A stretch of 64,000 nt of DNA, taken from Mortierella alpina (Eukaryota > Mortierellomycota > Mortierellomycetes > Mortierellales > Mortierellaceae). A program made the position numbers and the translations under genes. The notes under the pieces are model-generated. The model saw only the letters and a program-made list of their open reading frames with translations. It was not told the DNA's origin and did not search any database. This document shows, in pieces, positions 23,068 through 32,065 of the stretch (positions within the stretch are counted from its first letter, which is position 1; the number at the start of each line of letters is the position of its first letter). Where the stretch lies: assembly GCA_029449245.1 (NCBI GenBank), contig JANATF010000017.1, positions 186,001 through 250,000 on the forward strand. The letters are read 5' to 3'.

Positions 23068-26000
23068 ATGAGCAATCCACTAAATAGTTCACCACCCGAC
23101 ATTGGGAGATCTGCCCACAACTCATTGACACCGTCATTGACCGCCCATGGTCGATCTTTCAGCCATGGCGCCGCATCTGTATCGTCTCAGCAAGCCAGCT
23201 TGGGTTCTGGTGGCGACGATAAATCCATCTCCTCCCAAAAAACCAAGAAGCGGGACAAAATTCGAAACTTCTTTCGGTCAACCAAACATGAGGATAAGGT
23301 CACGATCCAAGATGGTCCATCTAAGACAGAGATCCGCCACGCTCGAACTGCTAGCACCGACATCACCTCTGCAGTCTACAGCCTCGAAGTCAGCAGCTCA
23401 GGAACTGAGTCTCAGCCCACGATCGGCAAGACTGGGGCTCGTTTGAATGTCTTCTCGGAGAACGTAACCAAAACATCCACTAGAATCACATTGCCAAAGC
23501 TTGACGTGCGTATCGACAGCACATCCCAGCTCGCTTTGTGCATCAGCCGTCTTCCAAGGAACACGACTTCTCCCTTGCGCCGCCAAGGTCTCGAGAATGC
23601 CTCAGATCCCACAAACGAAGCGTCGTGGACCACGCCGTCCGATGATACACTGCAGGAATGGATCAAAGCCATTGAACAGAACCCGATCAAGCAAGAGCAC
23701 CTTCGCTGGCTGGGATCACGCATCGTTGAGGAATTTATCAAGCATGCTGTCAAGGATCCCGTCACTGTGTCAGAAGTAGTTCTCCTTGGCTCTGTCCTCG
23801 ATCAGCCACACTACCGCAGGTTGCTCAATTGCTTCATTGCGCAGCTCCAAGAGTCGATGCTTCTAGATGTTGATCTGCTCCAAGGTCTGGTCCAGCTGGT
23901 CCAGTGTGCAGCGCCGGCTTATCTTGACGCCGATGATCTTGTCAAGATCTTGAGTATTCTGAGACAACGCCTTGGAGACACCCATCAGCAGTCGTCGGAG
24001 CATCAGTACCATTTAACCTTGGCTGTCTCGCGCCTCCTTGATGTCATGGCCGAGCCAGAGCACAAAGTCAAAGATCTACCTCGTGTCGAGGAAAAGGAAC
24101 CCCTGGCCTCAGTTCTTTCAGGATTGCAATCCAGTTCGGACCCGTATCTGCTGTATCAAGCGCTGTACGCATTTCAGGCCTTGCAGTATGTTCCTGACAA
24201 CGAGTCCGCTCTTCAAGCCATCGTGCGACACTCCCTAGGAGCCGCAGAGAGCCTTATCAAGGTGTCGGGAGTCATTCAGTTGAACTTTGACGGCCTACTC
24301 GAAGGCCTCAAGCAGATGCAAAAGACTGTCGAGGAGACTTATGGGATTGCCAAGTCCAGCTACGAAGGCATCAGCTCATTGATTGACAGTGGGCGTGGAC
24401 TGTTCGATAGTCTTAGAGCGGGCCTTGTCTCTGGCCACAAGCATCCGTGGTACTCTGCTGTACTTACTGCTACAGCTCTCTGCCGGGCAGGCCAATTTGT
24501 CTATCTCAGCAAGCTGGTTCGAGAGGCACCTTGCCGTCGTGATCCTCGATTCCAATGGGGTGTAAGCCAGCTCCTCGGCGAGATTGCGATTGATGATGAA
24601 TGGGAATCCTGCATCCGTGATCAAGCTGTCAGTTTTCTGGAAGATCTCTACTTGAATGATGCCGATTGGGCTAAAGACGACAGCGTCAGGTCCTGGATGC
24701 TGACCATTCTCGGCAAAATCTCCGAGGTGCCTGATCGTGCGGTCAGAGACGTAGCCCTTGCTTTTCTGCAGGGCTCAATGAAGCATGACTCTGCCATCGT
24801 CACGCATCCCTACCCATTGAAGTCTCACCTCCCTATCCCAATGAAGTCGCCTCTTCTGGCCGTAGTCCTAGATATTCCTTACCTTGAGTATGATCTCGAC
24901 GATCTCCGGCTCAGACGACTCAAAGAGTACAACCAGACAGTGTACATCCCTCCTCAGGCCAAGGCCAACCTTCAGGCTGCTGACAAGGATGCTCTACCGC
25001 TCATGGAGTCGATCAAAGAGTTCCTAGAGAGCGACGGACAGGTGTTCTTGATACTAGGTGATTCAGGAGCAGGAAAATCAACATTCAACAGACACCTTGA
25101 GCACGAGCTTTGGAGCGAGTACAAGCCAGGTGGCCACATACCGCTCTTCATCAACCTACCTGCTGTGGCCAATAGCTACGAGGATATCATTGGCAAACAA
25201 TTGCGGTTACACGGATTCAAGGAGGACAAGATCAAAGAGATGAAGAAGAATCGGAAGATGATCCTGATTTGCGATGGTTACGACGAAACCCAACTCAAGG
25301 TCAACTTGCACTCGGAGAATATGCTCAATCAAGAGGGACAAGCAGACACAAAAATGATTATCAGCTGCAGGAGCACCTATCTTGGACAGGGCTACCGCGA
25401 CCAATTCCGTCCTCAACAGAATGATCGCTACAATGCCTCTGTAGCTAACCTGTACACGGAAGCCGCCATTGTTCCTTTCTCAAGAGACCAAATTGGGGAA
25501 TACATTGATCAGTTTGTGCGAGATCCAGAGGTACACAAGCTGATTGGTAATAGACCCGTCTGGAGCACTGAGGACTATATGGATAAGCTGAGGTCGATCC
25601 CCAACTTGATGGAGCTGGTCAAGAACCCCTTTCTCCTGTCTCTATCGCTCAGAGCGTTGCCTGGCGTGGTCAAGGACGGGAGCGATATCACCAAGATTAT
25701 AGTGACTCGCCTGACGCTCTACAACTCTTTCATCAATCAATGGCTGGACATCAGCGAAAGACGACTGAGGACGATCAAACTATCAGTGGAGGCAGACAGC
25801 GCACGACAGGAGCTACTAGAGGACGATTTTGCTGCGATCACCATCGACTTTCTAAAGAACCTCGCGGCTGCCATATTCAAGGAGCAGGACGGAAATCCAG
25901 TTGTCCAGTACACGCAAAGAAGCGACAAAGAGACATGGAAGGTCGAGTTCTTCGGACCAAAACCAGATACCACGCTCCTCCGAGAGTCCAGCCCGCTGTC

Positions 26001-29000
26001 GCGTTCAGGTGTCCAGCACCGGTTCCTCCATCGCTCGTTGTTAGAGTACTTTTACTCTCGACACATACGAGAGTCCAGTGCTTCAGATGCACTGCTTGAT
26101 ATTTCTCGAGATTTGGCCAAACACCCTCTAAGCCAGAGGACCCTTGTCAACGAGCCTTCGATTGTCCAATTCCTAGCCGAGCACGCCCAAGACGATTCTA
26201 GGTTCCGACAACGACTTCATCAATTTGTCGAGCAATCGAAATCAGACGTTTCGGCTAGCCAAGCAGCAGCCAATGCCATCACTATCTTGGTCCGAGCCGG
26301 TGTGTTGTTCAATGGCGCCAATCTAGCAGGTATTCAAATTCCCGGCGCTGACCTGAGTGGTGGACAGTTCGATTCAGCCCAACTACAGGGGGCAGATTTG
26401 AGAAGCACCAACCTACGCAATATCTGGTTGCGTCAGGCAGATTTGAGCAACGCGCAGATGGGGGACGTCCGATTTGGCGAATATCCGTATCTTGAGGAAG
26501 AAAGTCAAGTGATGTCGTGCTCGTATTCTCCGGACAAGACGATGCTTGCTGTTGGCCTCAGCGGTGGCACTATTAGCTTGTACAACACCGCAACTTGGGA
26601 GAAGACACGCAAACTAAGCGGCCACACCTCCACTGTTAACAGCGTGGTGTTTTCGCCAAGCGGCCAGCAGATTGCCTCGGGCAGTTACGACAAGACGGTG
26701 CGGCTCTGGGACGCACAAACCGGTGCACCTGGTGCCATCCTAAGCGGCCACACCGACTATGTTCTCAGCGTGGTGTTTTCGCCAAGCGGCCAGCAGATTG
26801 CCTCGGGCAGTTACGACAAGACGGTGCGACTCTGGGACGCACAAACCGGTGCACCTGGTGCCATCCTAACGGCCACACCGACTATGTTCTCAGCGTGGTG
26901 TTTTCGCCAAGCGGCCAGCAGATTGCCTCGGGCAGTAGAGACAAGACGGTGCGGCTCTGGGACGCACAAACCGGTGCACCTGGTGCCATCCTAAGCGGCC
27001 ACACCGACTATGTTAACAGCGTGGTGTTTTCGCCAAGCGGCCAGCAGATTGCCTCGTGCAGTTCCGACAATACGGTACGGCTCTGGGACGCACAAACCGG
27101 TGCACCTGGTGCCATCCTAAGCGGCCACACCGACTATGTTAACAGCGTGGTGTTTTCGCCAAGCGGCCAGCAGATTGCCTCGGGCAGTAACGACAACACG
27201 GTGCGGCTCTGGGACGCACAAACCGGTGCACCTGGTGCCATCCTAAGCGGCCACACCGACTGGGTTAACAGCGTGGTGTTTTCGCCAAGAGGCCAGCAGA
27301 TTGCCACGGGCAGTTACGACAAGACGGTGCGGCTCTGGGACGCACAAACCGGTGCACCTGGTGCCATCCTAAGCGGCCACACCGACTATGTTAGAAGCGT
27401 GATGTTTTCGCCAAGCGCCAAGCAGATTGTCTCGGGAAGTGACGACAAGACGGTGCGGCTCTGGGACGCACAAACCGGTGCACCTGGTGCCATCCTAAGC
27501 GGCCACACCGACTATGTTAACAGCGTGGTGTTTTCGCCAAGCGGCCAGCAGATTGCCTCGTGCAGTTCCGACAATACGGTACGGCTCTGGGACGCACAAA
27601 CCGGTGCACCTGGTGCCATCCTAAGCGGCCACACCGACTATGTTAACAGCGTGGTGTTTTCGCCAAGCGGCCAGCAGATTGCCTCGTGCAGTTCCGACAA
27701 GACGGTGCGACTCTGGGACGCACAAACCGGTGCACCTGGTGCCATCCTAAGCGGCCACACCGACTGGGTTAACAGCGTGGTGTTTTCGCCAAGAGGCCAG
27801 CAGATTGCCACGGGCAGTTACGACAAGACGGTGCGGCTCTGGGACGCACAAACCGGTGCACCTGGTGCCATCCTAAGCGGCCACACCGACTATGTTAGAA
27901 GCGTGATGTTTTCGCCAAGCGCCAAGCAGATTGTCTCGGGAAGTGACGACAAGACGGTGCGGCTCTGGGACGCACAAACCGGTGCACCTGGTGCCATCCT
28001 AAGCGGCCACACCGACTATGTTAACAGCGTGGTGTTTTCGCCAAGCGGCCAGCAGATTGCCTCGGGCAGTGACGACAACACGGTGCGGCTCTGGGACGCA
28101 CAAACCGGTGCACCTGGTGCCATCCTAAGCGGCCACACCGACTATGTTAACAGCGTGGTGTTTTCGCCAAGCGGCCAGCAGATTGCCTCGTGCAGTTCCG
28201 ACAAGACGGTGCGACTCTGGGACGCACAAACCGGTGCACCTGGTGCCATCCTAAGCGGCCACACTGACTATGTTAACAGCGTGGTGTTTTCGCCAAGCGG
28301 CCAGCAGATTGCCTCGTGCAGTTCCGACAAGACGGTGCGACTCTGGGACGCACAAACCGGTGCACCTGGTGCCATCCTAAGCGGCCACACCGACTATGTT
28401 CTCAGCGTGGTGTTTTCGCCAAGCGGCCAGCAGATTGCCTCGGGGAGTGACGACAACACGGTGCGGCTCTGGGACGCACAAACCGGTGCACCTGGTGCCA
28501 TCCTAAGAGGCCACACCGGCTCTGTTAACAGCGTGGTGTTTTCGCCAAGCGGCCAGCAGATTGCCTCGGGCAGTGACGACAACACGGTGCGGCTCTGGGA
28601 GGCACAAACCGGTGCACCTGGTGCCATCCTAAGCGGCCACACCGGCTCTGTTTTCAGCGTGGTGTTTTCGCCAAGAGGTCAGCAGATTGCCTCGGGCAGT
28701 TCCGACAACATGGTGCGGCTTTGGGATGTGAAATCAGGTCTTTGTTTGGCTACTGTAAAGGATTTCCATGGTGAGATCTTGTCGATCGCATGGAGCGCAA
28801 GTGCACACGGCAGCTACTTAGCAACTGGCTGCGGTGATAAATCCGTTCGGATGTGGAAGGTCAAGGGAACCTGTCATCCCGTGCCTGTGCACCTAGTCTG
28901 GAGCTCTTGGTATGACCGGCTTGCTGTATCAGATACCAACATTGTGAGCACGCAGGGTTTAAGCGGTACAAATAGGAAACTCTTAGAGCAACGCGGCGCT

Positions 29001-29033
29001 ATCAGCAAACATATTCCTCTGGAAGAGCCGTAG
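23068..29033 (+). pseudogene. NLR-like STAND protein: ARM-like, NACHT, pentapeptide and WD40 repeats, frameshifted
   Basis: Without introns, frame one runs from 23068 to 26994 (1308 residues), and a second frame continues the same protein to 29033. In order: a polar N-terminus with KTKKRDKIRNFFRSTKH; an all-helical ARM-like region (about residues 190-580); a NACHT NTPase with Walker A GDSGAGKST (about residue 663) and Walker B MILICDGYDE (about 731); a helical region ending in a winged-helix-like part; pentapeptide repeats (about 1083-1136, ADLSG/ADLRS/ADLSN type); one degenerate WD repeat; then 17 near-identical WD40 units of 42 residues and a degenerate final one. In unit 3 one base is missing at 26869/26870 relative to every other unit, which shifts the frame and meets a TAA at 26992. 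Fungal STAND proteins oligomerise on ligand binding and trigger incompatibility or defence. An active allele or an assembly error is possible. Confidence 0.85.
26617..28757 (+). repeat. Array of 17 near-identical 126-bp WD40-coding repeats
   Basis: Units start every 126 bases from 26617 (unit 1) with one exception: unit 3 (26869-26993) is 125 bases. Each unit encodes 42 residues beginning Ser-Gly-His-Thr and ending Ala-Pro-Gly-Ala-Ile-Leu, with the WD40 core TVRLWDAQTGAPG. Most of each unit is invariant at the nucleotide level. Changes cluster in the codons after His-Thr (Asp-Tyr, Asp-Trp, Gly-Ser or Ser-Thr), the residue two positions later (Asn, Leu, Arg, Phe), and the turn Ser-[Tyr/Ser/Asn/Asp/Arg]-Asp-[Lys/Asn]. 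Units 6 and 7 (27246-27497) recur as units 10 and 11 (27750-28001), and unit 4 matches unit 8, indicating duplication of a four-unit block. Such homogeneity implies recent unequal exchange or gene conversion. Confidence 0.95.
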
Positions 29034-29098
29034 GCGTAAATAGTATGAATTAGGACCTACACTCTCGTCTATTACAATATCAGATTTGCAACTCACTT

Positions 29099-29930
29099 TC
29101 ATGTATATTCAGAGTTCTCGCTTGTCTTTGCAATCTCTTCTGGGAGCGGGAGGACACGCCCTGGCCACTGTCCGCAGATGACACAAAAGGTCTGGTCCGG
29201 CGTCGAGAGACTGAACCCACAACCGGGGCAAGGGTCTCTGCCGTCCTTCTTCAACTTCTCCGGGTAGGTGCTCGTGTCATCGCCAAAGACCTTCTTGGAC
29301 ACCTTATAGTACTGCAAATGCTCAACATCTCGTATCTTGATCCCCTGCTGCTCAAAAATGCGATCCTGCTATTTGAGATTCTCAGCCGACCTGGACTCTT
29401 GAAACATCGTTGGCAGAATCGTCGTACCCGAACCCACCTCAATAGGTTCCTTCTTTCTCCAGGCCGAAAAACGTTTCGTCACCAAAGGCCTTGCGCAGAA
29501 TGAACTTGCCATGGAGCTGTCGAGCCGAGAGTAGGTCCTGCTATTCCGTGTCAACAGGGTGGTCATAGTAATTGATCTTATCATCCAGCGTGAACTGCTG
29601 CTGCGAGAACAATCATCGCTGGCTCGAGGTAAGGCTGCACGAGTTGCAGTCCCAGGGCTTCGTCCTCTGTGTGACCCGCCGACAGCAAGCACCTGCATCC
29701 ATACCTTAGAATGCTGAAATATGTTTCCTTCTGTTGCTCCACATCCATGACTTGGCTGTCGTTGACTACTGGGACATCCAGACGGAACGTTAGGAGCAGA
29801 CTGATTGGTAACACTCGAGGTGCTTTTTCCATTCTCCAGACCTGATCCACAGAGGAAAATGCAAACAAGGTTCACCCGCCCCTCCATATCTACGTTCTTT
29901 TGCCGCCTGCCATTATGATACCATGAGGGC
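29099..29930 (-). pseudogene. Decayed gene of unknown family with C-terminal zinc ribbon
   Basis: Minus-strand coding fragments lie in changing frames separated by stops: a left part including DVEQQKETYFSILRYG and ALGLQLVQPYLEPAMIVLAA, a middle part with LLSARQLHGKFILRKAFGDE interrupted upstream by an in-frame TAG, and an intact end, VEHLQYYKVSKKVFGDDTST followed by CPGCGFSLSTPDQTFCVICG (two Cys-x2-Cys pairs, a zinc ribbon) and the stop at 29099. The fragments are collinear, which suggests one ancestral protein. I do not recognise the family. A multi-exon functional gene is possible but would need several introns placed exactly at the lesions, so I favour a pseudogene. It lies about 65 bases after the end of the NLR-like gene, in the opposite orientation. 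Confidence 0.5.
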
Positions 29931-30188
29931 ACCGAGTCGTTGCGTACATGTGCCTCGTACTAACTTCTCGTCAAGGCACGCGTCTCTTGTGTTGCGCGCG
30001 TGTGAGAAGCCTGGACACGGCGTGACTGTCAAGGAGCAAGACTACAAAGCCCTGGCACCCTCTCCCCTTTTTTTGATTTCTTTTCTTCTCTTCCTTTTTC
30101 TTCAAATTTCACCTTTTTGCCTCTGGCTCCTTGCCCTCATATCAACAGCAACAGCAACAGCAGCAACAACCACAACAACAAAAAAACA

Positions 30189-31229
30189 ATGCAAAATATG
30201 TCGCGTCTCGAATGTCGATATGTTCCTTGCAAACAAGGCCTGATAGACCGGACCACCGCCATCAAGGAGCAAAAAGCCCAGATCCGACATGGCGTCAATA
30301 TCCCGAAACGAAAACGACTTTCGAAACTATCGCTCGAAGAAACGTCCCACCTGCTCAACTACCATTCACCCAAACAAGTCCGAGTACGAGGAGGCCCCAC
30401 AACAAAAGTATCCAACATGTCCACCTACTTTTCCAGGCGTCCAGACAAGAACATGGCGTTTGCATGCATCTGTGGTAAAGAGTTTTGGGCAAGAATCGCC
30501 ATAAAAAGACATTATGAAAAATATTGCGCACAAAACCCCATCCCTCCCGGCTATCCAGGGATATCATTCGCGTCGACCCGGAACCATGCTCAGGTTGACC
30601 ATGACGACTATCAGGAGGCCGAGGAGGACGAGGAGGACGAGGAAGACGAAGACGACGAAGAGGAAGACGAGAAAGACGAGGACGATGCAGATGAAGCAGC
30701 AATTTCTTCCAGCAATACCAACAGACACAGCAGTCGTAGCGGCAGTAGAAGTAGCAGTCGCAGTAGCAGTATCAGCAGTGCGGCGCGTTCATTTGGATCC
30801 GAGTTCGCCAAAGCTGTGGAGACGACCCGGTGCCTGCAGAAACAGTCTTTGGACCTTCACCAAAAGACCATCCAGCAGCTCATGGAGCTTCATCAAACAG
30901 CCAAGGAGCATATACTAAAACTTAGGCAGGAGCTGCAAGAGGAGCGATCGACGAGACGACTGGCGCTGCAGGCACTCATGGAGACTCAAGCCGCGCATCA
31001 GGAGGAACGACAGGAATGGACAGTGGAACGATTATCGCTATTGGCGCACCTGGAGACGCAACAGAAGGAACATCAGGAGAATAAAGAGCGGATAAACAGC
31101 ATAGAGTCAAGGCTGAAAAGATCCATTATGGCCCTTGGGGATGACAACAACAACACAGCCCCGTATCGCACTCCACCCACATCAGAGAATTCCCCTGTCT
31201 TTACAAAACCTGTCGTCTTTCCTGGTTGA
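30189..31229 (+). CDS. Single zinc-finger coiled-coil protein, unknown function
   Basis: An intronless ORF of 346 residues. The N-terminus has CRYVPCKQGLIDRTTAIKEQ with paired cysteines. At about residues 98-120 there is a single finger-like motif, FACICGKEFWARIAIKRHYE followed by KYC (Cys-x-Cys with distal His and Cys). An acidic Asp/Glu run (about 145-175), a Ser/Arg-rich stretch, and a long Gln/Glu/Arg-rich coiled coil (about 215-315) follow. It resembles nuclear DNA-binding or adaptor proteins, but I know no family. The start is the ATG just after a CAA/CAG-rich leader. A truncated second copy of its 5' end lies about 600 bases downstream, so the locus has been tandemly duplicated. Confidence 0.65.
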   Translation: MQNMSRLECRYVPCKQGLIDRTTAIKEQKAQIRHGVNIPKRKRLSKLSLEETSHLLNYHSPKQVRVRGGPTTKVSNMSTYFSRRPDKNMAFACICGKEFWARIAIKRHYEKYCAQNPIPPGYPGISFASTRNHAQVDHDDYQEAEEDEEDEEDEDDEEEDEKDEDDADEAAISSSNTNRHSSRSGSRSSSRSSSISSAARSFGSEFAKAVETTRCLQKQSLDLHQKTIQQLMELHQTAKEHILKLRQELQEERSTRRLALQALMETQAAHQEERQEWTVERLSLLAHLETQQKEHQENKERINSIESRLKRSIMALGDDNNNTAPYRTPPTSENSPVFTKPVVFPG

Positions 31230-31699
31230 AGAGTGAACGTTGTTATTCTGAAATAAAAAAAAACGTTTTCTTTGCAAACGCGCCATCCCTCGCAGGTAAT
31301 CGTCAACAGAGACAGAGAGATGTTTGTAGGCATAGAGAGGTCAGCGGAATTATAATGTGCATCCAGCTTCGGTGCTTGCTTTTTCAATGAATGGATGGAG
31401 TCAATGAGAGTGAGAATTGTCATGCTGCAGGCATGAGAGTGCCGACAGAAAGCTCTGCAATATTTTTTCAGGGGTATAGGGTGTGAAAAAACGTTGATAC
31501 GCCCTGTGCAGCCATCAGAGGACGATCATCGCTACCCTCACCACGGTTACCCTGATACTCTCAGCACCATTCCAGGCACATAAACGCGTCTGTTCATCAA
31601 GGGGGCTTGCTGAAGACGCGCGGTATCCGTTGGGAGCACGAGAATGAGGACCTCTGTTTCTCGCTGGGAGTTGTCTGAACGGAACTTTGAAAAATAATG

Positions 31700-32000
31700 A
31701 GACCTTGGACTTTGCTCTTTTCCTTCTTTTTTTCTCTTCCACACCTTTTCTTCTGTTTTCGTTACCCAGACCTTGCCCTCACTTCAACAAAACAACAGCA
31801 ACAACAAAAAGGGGGCGATTGCGAATATCTCCATTGCAAGAAAGGTCTGCCTGATCAAAGAGCCGCTTTCAAGGTGCAAAAAGCACAGATCCAACAAGGT
31901 GCACAGATCCCCAAAAGAGACAACGAGTTCCGCAACTGTCAACAAACGACATGCACCACCTGCTAAACTACCACTTAATCAAAAATGACTCTATCGATCG
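31700..32000 (+). pseudogene. Decayed 5' copy of the upstream zinc-finger gene
   Basis: From about 31800 one frame reads DCEYLHCKKGLPDQRAAFKV then QKAQIQQGAQIPKRDNEF. This matches the N-terminus of the gene at 30189 (CRYVPCKQGLIDRTTAIKEQ, KAQIRHGVNIPKRKR) and then runs into stops near 31965. The leaders also match: a T/C-rich stretch, then the ACCTTGCCCTCA-type sequence and CAACA repeats. The rest of the gene is missing. It may be the remnant of a tandem duplication. Confidence 0.75.
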
Positions 32001-32065
32001 ATGAGAGGAGCGACAAGAACTACTATTATGGCCTGCAGAGAAACTCGAACAAAAAAACTACGGAT

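Noticed and set aside
28394-28642. Open frame on the minus strand across the WD40 units
   Set aside because: It is the mirror of two identical coding repeats (its protein repeats itself every 42 residues) and has no independent support.
26617-28757. Regular repeats at constant spacing that could be taken for a CRISPR or satellite array
   Set aside because: The units are contiguous 126-bp coding repeats with WD40 sequence in frame and no unique spacers.
29369-29932. Minus-strand open frame of 187 codons as an intact gene
   Set aside because: It uses a frame that alternates with the one matching neighbouring fragments and is Ser-rich without domains; the collinear fragments indicate a decayed gene.
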